Assembly: GCA_033239525.1 (NCBI GenBank)
Contig: BSYO01000004.1
Coordinates: forward strand, 3,162,001-3,226,000
DNA length: 64,000 bases
Direction of reading: 5' to 3'
From: Nepenthes gracilis
Lineage: Eukaryota > Streptophyta > Magnoliopsida > Caryophyllales > Nepenthaceae
In this document: positions 48,052 to 58,525 of the stretch, in pieces
Layout: each line of letters begins with the position of its first letter
How positions within the stretch are numbered: the first letter of the stretch is position 1
The notes under the pieces: model-generated
The model's database searches: none
What the model was told of the DNA's origin: nothing
The model's input: only the letters and a program-made list of their open reading frames with translations
Program-made: the position numbers and the translations under genes

Positions 48052-50013
48052 CTACCAATAATCCCCACAAGAACACACCCCGTTGGTAAAATGATGGTAA
48101 CGGATTGGATCTCTAACCACGATAATCCTCTTCTCCATTTTGGCCACTAGTTTAGCAAAGAGATGGCAATCTCCACAAATTCTTATGTTTTTCCTTATCC
48201 TAAGAGTCCTTCCTTTGGCCAAGCCCATCAAACCAAATGTGATCGCCAATTTCTCACTATGGTATTGAAGCGAGTCTTCCTTCTGTTCACCCTCAAGATC
48301 TTGCAAACTGAGGCTCGTATCCGGTATATAACCAATCCCTCTTAGTCTCACGATCAACTGGTTTAGCTCCCAATTGATCTCCTCTGCTTGTGGGTGTGAC
48401 CTATCTCTGAAAATAAAAGCATGAATCTTCTTGTTTACTTCAATCCAACTGCATCCTGGTTCTTTCCTTATTCCTCGGTCACCCATAGCCCTTCTCAATT
48501 CAGCAACGTCTTCCCATCTTTGTGAATTTGCATATATGTTTGATAGGAGTATATAGGTTCCCACATCATGGGGCTCGAGTTTTAGGACTTGTTTGGCAGC
48601 ATAAATGGCTATATCTGTTTTCCTGTGAACCCTACATGCACTAAGTAGAGTTCTCCAAGTCACTGCATCAGGTTCACACTCCATTTTGTGTATTAACCTA
48701 ACAGCATCGTCAAGCTTCCCTGCCCTCCCAAGCAAATCAATCATGCAACCATAGTGCTCTCTTTGAGGGTCAATCCCGAAAAGCTGCTTCATCGAGTGAA
48801 AGTAGTGCCATCCATCCTCTAAGAGCCCGGCATGGCTACAGGCAAATAGAACTCCTAGGACTGTGATATAATTTGGTTTCAGTCCACACGATTTCATTTG
48901 CTCAAACAATTTTATAGCTTCTATGCTGAAACCATTTTGAGCTAATCCTGCTATCATGGTGCTCCAAGAAATGACATCCTTTACCACCATTTGTCTAAAA
49001 ACAGAGTTTGCATCTTCCATACTGCCACACTTGCAATACATATCAAGAAGGGCGTTGTTGAGGATCAAATCTTTGTCATATTTCAACACATGAACATGAA
49101 CTTGTCTTCCCAATTCTAATAATGCCAAGCCAGTACATGCTCTAAGTGTACTCGTTAATGTTGCCTGGTCAGCAGAAAATCCGGCACTCTTCATTCTCTT
49201 GTAGAGATTGAAAGCCTCATCACCATCGCCATTCTGTGCAAAAGCCCCAATTATGGAGTTCCAAACAACCAAATCCCCAGTGATCATCTCATCAAAAACA
49301 CCCAAGGCATTATCCAACTCACCCCACTTTGCATAAACATCAATCAGAGCACTCCTAACAAAAACATCAGATTCTAAGCCATACTTTAATATACTACAAT
49401 GAAGCTGCTTAAGGTTAAACAACCCAACAGAAGCTCTTAAAACAGAAGAATACGTGTACATATTCGGCCTAATGCCTTCCCGAAACATCGAAATCAACCC
49501 CATAACAGCCTTGTGGCTAATCTTGGCATTAGCATAAGCCGATATCATAGTTGTCCAGGTAACAACGTTTCTTTCAGGCATTTTTACAAACAGCTGCTCT
49601 GCATCATCTAACAGGTTGAATTTCACATACATATTAAGCAGAATGTTGCATAAAAACGTTTTGGCCTCGTACCCATTTGAGAACACATGCTTATGGACGA
49701 GCTTGCCTTGCTCAATTGCGTCATGGGCAATGCAGCATTTTATGAGCTCAGAGTAGGTGACACAATCAGCCCATAAACCATGCTTTTCCAACAAACGCAT
49801 GGCGTTTATCGCTCTGGGCAAGTCTCTTTGGTAGCAAAATCTAGCAAACTCGTCAATTAAATGGGAAGATGTTGGCACATGATGTCTTGCAGTGGGTGAT
49901 ATGGAGTATTGATGTGATAATAGTGAAGAGATTGGCTCAATCCATTTCAATTTTGAAAGGGATTTCATGGCGAGATTGTCAGCAGTTGGAAAAGTGTGAC
50001 TTCTTAGATGCAT
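48052..50013 (-). CDS. PPR protein of the PLS-DYW class, organelle RNA editing factor (REME1/At2g03880-like)
   Basis: A 653-residue intronless gene. PLS-class PPR proteins bind one strand of organelle RNA site-specifically, and the DYW domain is the cytidine deaminase that makes C-to-U edits. The N-terminus is basic and Ser-rich, as in mitochondrial targeting peptides; a second Met starts MKSLSKLKWIEP at residue 16. PPR repeats fill about 75-460, with typical blocks such as NVVTWTTMISAYANA, GLESDVFVRSALIDVYAKWG, DLVVWNSIIGAFAQNG and DVISWSTMIAGLAQNG. The E/E+ region has GCSWIEVNKKIHAF. The DYW domain retains HSEKLA (His585, catalytic Glu587), CGDCH (Cys613, Cys616) and the terminal CSCGDYW. 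Motif order and wording match Arabidopsis At2g03880 (REME1) from memory; orthology is inferred. No stops or frameshifts: the gene appears functional. It is flanked by relics of another gene. Confidence 0.95.
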   Translation of the reverse strand: MHLRSHTFPTADNLAMKSLSKLKWIEPISSLLSHQYSISPTARHHVPTSSHLIDEFARFCYQRDLPRAINAMRLLEKHGLWADCVTYSELIKCCIAHDAIEQGKLVHKHVFSNGYEAKTFLCNILLNMYVKFNLLDDAEQLFVKMPERNVVTWTTMISAYANAKISHKAVMGLISMFREGIRPNMYTYSSVLRASVGLFNLKQLHCSILKYGLESDVFVRSALIDVYAKWGELDNALGVFDEMITGDLVVWNSIIGAFAQNGDGDEAFNLYKRMKSAGFSADQATLTSTLRACTGLALLELGRQVHVHVLKYDKDLILNNALLDMYCKCGSMEDANSVFRQMVVKDVISWSTMIAGLAQNGFSIEAIKLFEQMKSCGLKPNYITVLGVLFACSHAGLLEDGWHYFHSMKQLFGIDPQREHYGCMIDLLGRAGKLDDAVRLIHKMECEPDAVTWRTLLSACRVHRKTDIAIYAAKQVLKLEPHDVGTYILLSNIYANSQRWEDVAELRRAMGDRGIRKEPGCSWIEVNKKIHAFIFRDRSHPQAEEINWELNQLIVRLRGIGYIPDTSLSLQDLEGEQKEDSLQYHSEKLAITFGLMGLAKGRTLRIRKNIRICGDCHLFAKLVAKMEKRIIVVRDPIRYHHFTNGVCSCGDYW

Positions 50014-50280
50014 TTTGACTTTGAATGGAATTTCATCTCAAAGTTGTCAATGGTTGGGAAAATGTGATTTCTTAGATGGTATTTATATGGATACCTGGGC
50101 ATTGGATTCAACCTCACTACTGTCAGCATAGTAAGAAGAGCATTTGCAGGCTGCTTTCAAGAAGGAACAAGTGTTCTTACGTTCTTCTGACTGTGAGTTT
50201 TATTTCTCATCAAGCCAGAAGCAAGCTTGATAAAGTCACGTTCAAACTGTGGACGAAATTCATCAATACTCGATGACCCT
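50014..50280 (-). promoter_or_regulatory. Presumed promoter and 5' UTR of the PPR gene
   Basis: Only about 270 bp separate the PPR ATG from the gene relic upstream. No clear TATA box is visible on the minus strand, which is common for PPR genes. The assignment is by position only. Confidence 0.3.
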
Positions 50281-50790
50281 CCAAATTGTAACTGTGGACG
50301 GCTAGAAGGGTCCGTCATAAAGTGAAAATTAAACTTGCTGCGACACAAGCTGAACTGCATTTACAAATTATGAAGCTTCAGGTGGGGCTGGAGGCCGAGA
50401 AAACAATTAATAGTAATTAGAAAAAAGAACTTCAAACTGAAAATTTAATTTATCATGGATAATGTGTATTGTACTTTATTTTACTTTGGTTCTATATTTA
50501 CCAACAAAACTATAACGTAGTGAGAATTTATGTGTAAATATGAAGTCTAAATAATTAACATGAACAAATATGCCATTATAACGATGTTGGCACTGTATTT
50601 GCAGCGACTTCAATTGATGATTCAGAACAAATACTCCATTATCTGATTGGTATTTCAGTCGTAATGTATGTCCAAGAGCAATTGGCACTAGTAAGTATAA
50701 CAAATCTTTCCTATCAAGACAGAATGGGATTGGATCAAATGAAAGCAGTTTGGCACTTCCAAACATGAAGATGAAGTGGTGGTTTGATTC
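50281..50790 (+). pseudogene. Decayed gene of unknown identity, copy B
   Basis: It shares ordered blocks with copy A: CCAAATTGTAACTG, GAAGGGTCC, GCTGAACTGCATTTACAA, ACGATGTTGG and a GATTCAGAACA.ATACTCC block. One frame from about 50296 reads ARRVRHKVKIKLAATQAELH and IMKLQVGLEAEKT before a stop. A later stretch at about 50578 reads NDVGTVFAATSIDDSEQILH and then QEQLALVSITNLSY. Copy B has about 210 bp between two blocks that are contiguous in copy A, and it lacks the roughly 165 bp present in A at 45240-45405. Not an intact gene. The minus-strand frames across it are shadows. Confidence 0.4.
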
Positions 50791-51288
50791 ATGTAACAAT
50801 AGAGATCAGGATGCAAAAATCATGCCAATCCAAACAGTAGAAAGAAGAAACGCTAGTATTATTGATACATAAAATGCCATTCCAAGTAAAATATAAATAT
50901 TGCCTGCATTATTTCTAAGGACAAACTAATGAGCTTACGTTGTTATAAAAGGGCATCCTCATCATTAACACATAATAACATCGCAGCTTAAAATCAAAGT
51001 TAAAATTAATATCTTCATCGTAGCTACAATAGGAAGGAAATAATGTCAATCATCATCGGGTCCCTCCTCTCTTTGCACATTTATTAAATATATGCAGAAT
51101 CCATGGCAAAATAAACTATTAATACATTTATTAAATTTGCACAGTCCCTCCACTACTGCTATCTCAACATCAGGGTGGAATCCATGGCAAAATAAATTAT
51201 TAATCCTAGATGTGATCAGAAATAAAAATACTCCAATTTCACAATCCAGCCAACTGATAATGTTTGAAAGATTCGATCTAAAATCGTG
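50791..51288. other. Spacer between relic B and the copia element
   Basis: AT-rich. A 16-base stretch, AATCCATGGCAAAATA, occurs twice at about 51100 and 51178, and similar CTCCTCTCTTTGC/CTCCACTACTGC blocks lie near each. This is a small local duplication and I see nothing else. Confidence 0.4.
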
Positions 51289-51293
51289 GTAGC
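51289..51293. repeat. Left target-site duplication of the copia element
   Basis: GTAGC, repeated exactly at 56973-56977 directly after the 3' LTR. Confidence 0.85.
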
Positions 51294-52104
51294 TATTGGA
51301 GTCACTCCCTTGTAGGAAAAAAGTCACAAATTTTTTGCACGGATGTAGTCCGCGGACTTATGAACTTTCCATCCGAGGATTCTGGAAATGGATGGGTCAT
51401 CATTGTCCGAGGACTTATACAATATAGGTCCGAGAACTCTGTACAGTATAAGGCCGAGGTCTTTGTGAGCGGCCAAGGTTCGAGGACTTGCTTAAAGAAA
51501 GCGCACGTGAATGCCAATTTAGAAGATTGTCTGAGCATGCGCAATCTCTACAAAGCCACTTCTACAGAGCACCTGTAGAACCGTTTTCTGCAAGACACAA
51601 TCTTTTACATGGGAGTGCCGGTGTAGAGCTGTTGCAGGGGGTACGTGCGTGAGATGGCTGTTCCTGTACGGATATCCTCCACGTTGGCTTGGCTGTTGCT
51701 TTTAATAGTCAATATATATATATATTGTAGTGTGTGCAGAGAGCGTGGTATGCATGAGAAGTGTGTGTGAAATTTTAAGTGTTGAAAGAGGAGAGAAACA
51801 GTGGAAGAAAAGCGAGAGCAATGAGTGAAAAATCAAGTGTGAGTTTTTACATACTTGTGCTCTATTCTTCGTTTTTGTCTCTTGGGCTTGTGTAGTCGTG
51901 TGGTTTGTATAACCATTTTTTACATAGTGGATTAAATGTCTCATGATTTTTCCTTTCGATTTGTGAAGGATTTTCCATGTAAAATTGTGTATTCTTCCTC
52001 ATCGTCTCCCATTTTGCGTGTGTCCGAATATTTGTTGTCAATCGGCCATTTGCCTTAACAAGTTTGAAGTGTTCATATCTGTCCGATCCTTTTCTAAACC
52101 AACA
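51294..52104 (+). repeat. 5' LTR of the copia element
   Basis: 811 bp, similar throughout to 56141-56972. The first two bases are TA where the 3' LTR has TG, so the terminus is mutated. It ends CCAACA. The U3 part holds repeated CCGAGGAC/CCGAGAAC words; a TATA box lies in ATATATATATATTG at about 51712-51725, and the transcript start should be shortly downstream. The 3' end is followed two bases later by the primer-binding site. Confidence 0.9.
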
Positions 52105-52106
52105 AG

Positions 52107-52117
52107 TGGTATCAGAG
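52107..52117 (+). other. Primer-binding site of the copia element
   Basis: TGGTATCAGAG, complementary to the 3' end of initiator Met-tRNA as in most plant copia elements, two bases after the 5' LTR. Confidence 0.9.
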
Positions 52118-52140
52118 ACAGATTCGAAGCTACCATTTAA

Positions 52141-55100
52141 ATGGTGTCGTCCTCAAAAAATTTACCATTTAGCGTGGAGCAGTTCAATGAGTAGGGCAAT
52201 TTCATCCTTTGGTAAGAAAGGGTGAAGAACGTCTTGATCCGAGAAGGAACCGTAAAGGCGTTGAGGAAGAAGGATGAGAAGCCGAAAAAGTTGACCGATG
52301 AAGAATGGCAAGACAAGAGAGATTTTGCAAACTGCACCATTAAGCTATGTCTCGCTGACAACACGCTTTAGGAGATTCTCAACATGTCAGACCCGGCTGA
52401 GGTCTGAGAGAAGTTTGAAAGTAGATATAAATCCAAATCCTTAACCACAAGACTGCATGTGAAGAAGTAGTTTTATGGGCTACGTCTGTCCGAGGGAGGT
52501 AGTTTTGAAAAGTATCTGGACGAGTTCAACAGGATAGTCACACAGATGTCGGCCCTTGATGAGGAGATCAAAGAGGCGGATAAGGCGGTTGTTGTTGTGG
52601 CTTCTTTACCAATATCATATGATCATATTGTGACGACCTTGCTATTTGAAAAGGACACATTTAAGTTGGACGAGATCGTTGCCTCCTTGCTCATGAATGA
52701 GATAAGGCGGTCTCAGGGGACTTTCACTTCTTTCCATTCTGAGGTATTCGTGACTGAGTCACGGGGAAGAAGTAAGAGACGTGACCCAAAGCAAGGTGAA
52801 AAGGGTTGTACTAAGTCCAGATCAAGGTTCCAAAAATGTTGAGTGTCATCATTGTGACAAGAAAGGCCACATTAAGAAATATTATTATAAGTGGAAGAGT
52901 AAAAATGTTGTAAGAGAGAGCAAAGGAGAAAAGGGACGATGTGAGAAAAAGTCATCGATCTCAGTCGTTACAGGAGGCGGCCTCTTGTTAACTTGTGAAG
53001 TGGACAACGTGGTGAGTTTGATGAATCATGAGTCCGACTAGGTAGTTGACACCGGTGCCTCTCTCCACGTGATATCCAAAAGGGAATTGTTCGTTTCTTT
53101 TACTCCATGAGAATTTGGAGTAATAAAGATGGATAATAAAGAAACGTCCTCAATTGTTGGCGGAGGTGACGTGTTGCTGGTCACCAATAATGAGACAAGA
53201 TTGTTGTTGAAAGATGTACTGCATGTCCCTAATATTCGGATGAACATAATTTCAGTTGGCAAGTTGGACGATGAAGGTTATTGCAATACCTTCTTGAAGG
53301 AGACTGGAAACTAACTAGAGGATCTCTAGTTGTTACCCGAGAACAGAAGACTGCCGGCCTATATGTGATGACGACACCTGCTGTGGCGGGGGACGTGAAT
53401 ATCACGAGCAGTGAGGAGTTATCGGATCTATGGCACCGCAAGTTGGGCCACATGAGTGACAAGGGATTATGTCACTTGGTCAAGAAATACCTCATTTTAG
53501 AAGTAAAAGCAGATGGACCTAAGACTTGTCCCCACTGCATGGCTGGAAAGAAAAGAAGGGTCTCATTCCAAGGAAACTCGCCCTCTGTGAAGACAGAACT
53601 ACTTGACCTGATTCACACTGATGTGTGTGGACCATTCAAAGAAAAATCATTCTTAGAGGCTCGGTATTTTGTGTCGTTCATCGACGACTGTTCAAGAAAA
53701 TTGTGGATTTACCTACTTAAGATTAAGGACCAAGTCCTTGATACTTTCGAGTATTTTCATGCTCTGGTGGAACGACAGACGGGGAAGAAGCTGAAGGCTA
53801 TCTGGAGTGATAATGGTGAAGAATATATTGAAGCATTTGATACCTACTGTAGGTCTCATGGTATTCGCAATCAAAGAATACCACAAAAAATGCCGCAATT
53901 GAATAGAGTGGTCGAGCGGATGAACCGCACACTGTTGGAAAGAGTCAAGTGTACACTTTCTGAAGCAAAGTTCCTTCTGGGCAGACGCGTTGAAGACCAC
54001 GGCCTATGTTATCAATAGGTCGCCAGTAAACCACTGAATGGTGATGTACCAGAGAAGGTTTGGTCAGAAAATGAGCCATCTTATGAACATCTATGGGTAT
54101 TTGGATGTAAAGTCTTCGTTCATATCTTCAAGGATGAGAGGACCAAATTTGAGCCAAAGACGAAGCAATGTGTCTTCCTAGACTACGGGGAAGATGAATT
54201 GAGATACAAACTTTATAACCTAATTGAGCGAAAGCTTGTTCGGTAGAGGAATGTTACCTTTGTTGAAGCTGAAACCATCAAAGATATTGGTTAGATGGTT
54301 AACTCTAAAACTTGACGAACAAACAAAATTATTACTAATGATGTTCGTCCAATACCTCCTCAGGACAAGGTCAACGGCCCAGGAATGGCCGAGGATAATA
54401 ATGAAGCTCACGAGGCGTTTGATGAATATGAGGAAGCTACCATTCCTCAACAGGCCGAGAAGACTCGGGAGATACCCGTCCGACGGTCCATGAGAGCTAA
54501 GAGACCATCCATCCGCCTATCACCCAACGAGTATATTTTGCTCACTGACGCAGGTGAGCCTGAAGATTTTGATAAGGTTATGAGGGACAAAAATAAAGAA
54601 AAATAATTGGAAGTAATGAAGGATGAGATGACTTCATTGTATAAAAATCATATTTTTGAATTGGTTGAGCTACATAAGGGGAAGAAAGCCGTAAAGAACA
54701 AGTGGATCTTCCGGTTGAAAACATCCGAGGACACCATGTAGCCAAGGTATAAGGCACGGCTGGTGGAAAAAGGTTTTAATCAATGCGAAGGCATGGATTT
54801 TGATAAGATCTTTACACCAATGGTGAAAATGTCTTCCGTTCGTATTGTGCTTGATTTAGCAGCTGCTCTGGATTTGGAGGTAGAGCAGCTAGATGTCCGG
54901 ATAACATTACTTCACAGTGACATTGAGGAAGAGATTTACATGGAACAACCAAAGGGGTTCGAGGTCAAAGGAAATGAAGGATTGGTCTGTCTTCTAAGGA
55001 AGAGCCTGTACCGACTAAAACAGGCACCAAAACAGTGGTATGAGAAATTTGAATCTGTCATGGTCGGACAAGGATACCAAAGGATTGTTTCTGACCACTG

Positions 55101-56128
55101 TGTCTTTATACAGAGATTTTTCGAGGGCGATTTTATCGTCATTCTCCTTTATGTGGACGACATGCTGATTGTCAGACAAAATAGCGCTTGGATTCAAGAG
55201 CTGAAGAAGCAATTGGAATAGTCATTTGCTATGAAAGACCTCGAGCGGGCGAAGCGGATTTTGGAGATCGGAATATTTCGCGACCGGAATAACAAGAAAC
55301 TCTGTCCTGTCCCGGAGAGCTACATTGAGAGAGTGCTCCAACGGTTCGATATGGAAAAATCCAAGCTAGTGAGCACTCCACTGGCCAACCACTTCAAATT
55401 GAATAGGAAGCAATGTCCGTCCTCGGATACAGAGAAAGCCCGCGTGAGAGGTATACCTTATTTGTCAGTCGTTGGTAGCTTGATGTACGCTGCTGTGTGC
55501 ACAAGGCCAGACATTGCTAATGCGGTCAGTACTGTCAGCAGATTCCTCTCAAATTTAGAAAATGAACATTGGTCTGCTGCAAAAGTAGATCCTGAGATAT
55601 CTACGGGGAACTTCAAAAATGTGTTTACAACTTGGAGAAGAGAAGTTTTAGTTGGTCAGCTATACAGATGCGGATATGGCCAGGGACATTGACTCTTGTA
55701 AATCCACATTCAGCTACTTGGTCAAGTTTGCAGGAGGGACGGTCTCTTGACAATCTAAATTACGAAAGTGTGTTGCTCTTATCACTACGAAAGTCGAATA
55801 CATTACAATGACCGAGGCCAACAAAGAGTTATTGTGGATGAAAAAGTTTATCCAAGAGCTGGGTTTAAGGCAGGAAAGATACGTGGTACTCTGTGATAGC
55901 CAAAATACCATACATTTGTATAGGAACTCCTCATTCCATTCGAGATCGAAGCACATTGATGTTCGATATCATTGGATAAGAGATACTATTGATGAAAGGA
56001 GGCTATCAGTAGAGAAGGTCCGATCGGATGAAAATGGGTCAGACATAATGACCAAAATTTTATCCAAGGAAAAGTTTAAAGCTTGCTATAATATCGCTGG
56101 GCTGACTAATTTTGTTCTCATTCAGTCA
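52141..56128 (+). pseudogene. Copia gag-pol polyprotein remnant
   Basis: Starts MVSSSKNLPFSVEQFNE and hits a TAG almost at once. A gag (UBN2-like) region runs to about 52840 (EKYLDEFNRIVTQMSALDEE, VASLPISYDHIVTTLL). The zinc knuckle CHHCDKKGHIKKYYY (about 52852) has Tyr at the position of the last Cys. Protease: VVDTGASLHVIS at about 53042. Pre-integrase: LWHRKLGHMSDKGL at about 53429. Integrase: HTDVCGPF and SDNGEEY are present, and the PQLNRVVERMNRTL block has NR where family members have NG. Reverse transcriptase: LDVRITLLHSDIEEEIYMEQ and YVDDMLIV at about 55150. RNase H: SLMYAAVCTRPDIANAVS, then SRSKHIDVRYHWIRD. The frame switches between 1 and 2 several times. Lineage may be Tork/Tnt1-like, not certain. 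Confidence 0.9.
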
Positions 56129-56130
56129 TG

Positions 56131-56140
56131 AAGGGAAGTT
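56131..56140 (+). other. Polypurine tract of the copia element
   Basis: AAGGGAAGTT, purine-rich, directly before the TG of the 3' LTR. Confidence 0.8.
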
Positions 56141-56972
56141 TGTTGTGGTCATTCCCTTGTGGAAAAAAGGTTGCGGATTTTTTGCACGGATGTAGTTCCC
56201 GGATTTATGAGTTTTTCATCCGAGGATTCTGGAAATGGACGGGGCCATCATTATCCAAGGACTTATGCAGCATAGGTCCGAGAACTCTGTACAATATAAT
56301 GTCCGGGTCTTTGTGAGCGGCCAAGGTTTGAGGACTTGCTTGAAGAAATCGTACGTAGATATCAACTCAAAATATTGTCTGAACATGCGCAATCTCTGCA
56401 GAGCACCTACAGAGCCGTTTTCTGTATGGCACGATCTTTTACAGGGGAGTGCCGGTACAGCGCTGTCGCAGGGCATACGTGCATCAGGCGGCTGTCTGTA
56501 CGGGTGTCCTCCACGTTGGCTTGATTGTTGCTTTCAACAGTCAATATATATATATATTGTAGTGTGTGCAGAAAGCGTGGTGTGCATAAGAGGTGTGTGT
56601 AAAATTCTAAGTGTTGAAAGTTGAAAGAAAGAGTGGAAGAAAAGTAAGAGCAGTGAGTGAAAAATCAAGTGTGAGTTTTTGCATACTTGTACTCTATCCT
56701 TTGTTTTCGCCTCTTGGACTTGTATAGTCGTGTGGCTTATGTAACCATTTTTTACATAGTGGATTTATTGTTGATTAAGTGTCCCGTGATTTTTTTTTTC
56801 GATTTGTGAAGGATTTTCCATTTAAAATTGTACGTTCTTCATCTCTATCTCCCATTTTGTATGTATATCTATCTCCCATTTTGTATGTATATGAGTGTTT
56901 ACTGTCCAACCGGCCATTTGCCTTAATGAGTTTAAAGTGTTCATATCTTTCTGATCTTTTTCTCAACCAACA
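56141..56972 (+). repeat. 3' LTR of the copia element
   Basis: 832 bp, starts TGTTGTGG and ends CCAACA. It is similar to the 5' LTR with many substitutions and small indels, including a duplicated ATCTCCCATTTTGTATGTAT unit at about 56847-56890 that is present only once in the 5' LTR. TATA-like ATATATATATATATTG at about 56543-56559. The exact target duplication GTAGC follows. Confidence 0.9.
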
Positions 56973-56977
56973 GTAGC
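56973..56977. repeat. Right target-site duplication of the copia element
   Basis: GTAGC, identical to 51289-51293. Confidence 0.85.
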
Positions 56978-57138
56978 AATACAGAGTTGATTATAATTGA
57001 GTATATTTTTAACAACAAAATTTGAAATAAATAAAAAATTATGATTTGTGAAAGTATCCTAATATTATAGTTAAATCACCGGATTCCTTTTAAAAATACA
57101 AAGGATTAACTCGATATATAATCACAAAAAAAAGTCAT

Positions 57139-57565
57139 TTATGAAACAGTAGAACAGATAACAGTTACCTTCGTAAATATGAATGTAACCGGATTCCAGA
57201 CAGCTAGCCTTTCAGGGTTTCGTCGCATTCGCCGTCGACGACACCGTTGCCAAGGAAATCTGAAAAAATATATGTATATACATAAATATATCATAACAAA
57301 ATTAGTGAAATCATCGAAAAAATGATCGCTAGCTTGGCAAAGTGAAAGTAACCCGATTCGAGAGATTAAGCCTTTCACGATTTCGACACCTACGACGCCG
57401 CCTTCGAGAGAGAAGGATGGGTCGCCGTCGCCGTCGAGCGAGAGGCTTCAGGATTTGCCATCGCCGCCGAGAGAGAGTAGCCGAAATGCGTGAAAAATGA
57501 GCGGCGGAAGAAACCTCATTGTGTGGCTTCGCATTCGGACCCGCTTACACTGCTATATATAGCTG
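57139..57565 (-). promoter_or_regulatory. Orphan promoter with first-exon-like module, copy 1
   Basis: On the minus strand a TATA box (CTATATATAG, 57562-57553) is followed by a GC-rich, C/T-rich leader. ATGs follow at 57519 (24 codons, MRFLPPLIFHAFRLL...) and at 57461 (MANPEASRSTATATHPSLSK, 23 codons). Then comes an AT-rich, intron-like stretch ending TATTTTTTCAG at about 57258, an exon-like piece, and a donor ACGAAG|GTAACT at about 57170. About 350 bp of it is duplicated at 58155-58520. No gene body follows: 160 bp further the copia element begins. It may be a truncated 5' gene end or a piece captured by a transposon. I do not recognise the protein. Confidence 0.45.
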
Positions 57566-58150
57566 AACAAAATATCAAAAATATTATTAATTTTGTTTTC
57601 TAATTTTATTCTGAATTTGTATCGATTCTTATATATTACGTAATATATTTGTTGCATTCTCGAATCAACTGGGTGTAATCGGATCCGCTGGTTTCCACGC
57701 AACAAGTGTGTGGTGTTGAATGCGAGAGGAAGATTGAGGCCAGGATCTTTTACGTGAAACCTCTCTTGAATGGGGAGGAAAAACCAGTAAATTCGGCGCC
57801 TTTCTTATTTGGGTTGGAACTATTTGGGCTCTGAGATGGGGTTAATCCTCCTCGATTTCTTTGATTTGTATTTCTTTTTGGGGGATCACGACATTGGGAA
57901 GCCTTCTTCTTAACATTTTTAGCGGAAAGAGAGATTCGGGGACGAAAGGAGGTGGGCCTTTTGCCTTCTTTTTTAGAGCAAGTCTCGGGAAAGAGAGTCA
58001 GGTCCCTTTAGAGAGGGACTTTGTTGGTATTTATAGGGAAAAACTAGGCCGTTTAGGGAGAAGACGTGTGGCATGTCGGATAGCCCAAATGAATCTTTGC
58101 AGTGTCCTTCCACAGCCTCATTAATGTCAACACGCGCGTAGTAAGCGGGG
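57566..58150 (-). other. Segment between the two module copies, with a second TATA-like promoter
   Basis: On the minus strand CCCTATAAATACC lies at about 58042-58030, followed by a leader rich in CTCTCT and CCC words. The plus-strand frame 57861-58124 (87 codons) has no known motif. This could be an LTR fragment or the original promoter of copy 1. Evidence is limited to the TATA box and base composition. Confidence 0.3.
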
Positions 58151-58525
58151 CGTAGAACAGATAATAGTTACCTTCGTAAATATGAATGTAACCGGATTCG
58201 ATAGCTGGCCTTTCAGGGTTTCGTCTTTCGCCGTCGACGAGATTGCCAAGGAAATCTGAAAAAATATATGTATATACATAAATATATCGGTGAAGTCATC
58301 GAAAAAATGATTCTAGCTTGGGAATCGGCAAAATCGTCTTTCACGATTTCGACGCCTACATCCGCCTTCGAGAGAGAAGGATGGGTCGATCCTCGTTCTT
58401 GAGTGGAGCTCCCAGGAGTTTCGCCGCCGAGGACTCGTAAGAGGAAAAATGAGCGGCTTGGAGGATCTTCATTGTAAAGCTTCGTATTCGGAGCTTTGGG
58501 ATACTGCTTCTCGGGTGATTTATCC
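58151..58525 (-). repeat. Orphan first-exon-like module, copy 2
   Basis: A diverged duplicate of 57150-57530 in the same orientation, offset about 1.0 kb. Shared blocks include GTTACCTTCGTAAATATGAA, CCTTTCAGGGTTTCGTC, CGCCGTCGACGA, CCAAGGAAATCTGAAAAAAT and TTCGAGAGAGAAGGATGGGT on the plus strand. On the minus strand the exon-like piece reads ISLAISSTAKDETLKGQLSN then PVTFIFTK before GTAACT, open in this copy but interrupted by a stop in copy 1. The TATA box of copy 1 is not conserved. Confidence 0.75.

Larger units (their letters stand above)
51294..56972 (+). mobile_element. Complete but inactive Ty1/copia retrotransposon
   Basis: Both LTRs, the primer-binding site, gag-pol in copia order (gag, protease, integrase, reverse transcriptase, RNase H), a polypurine tract and an exact 5-bp target duplication (GTAGC) are present, total 5.68 kb. 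The order with integrase before reverse transcriptase defines Ty1/copia. Several in-frame stops, at least a few frameshifts, a mutated 5' LTR terminus (TA for TG) and visible LTR divergence show that it is old and dead. The element has inserted beside, and perhaps into, the gene whose promoter-like module lies at 57.14-57.56 kb. Confidence 0.93.

Noticed and set aside
57861..58124. 87-codon plus-strand frame between the orphan modules
   Set aside because: No motif; it overlaps a TATA-bearing leader on the other strand that explains the composition.
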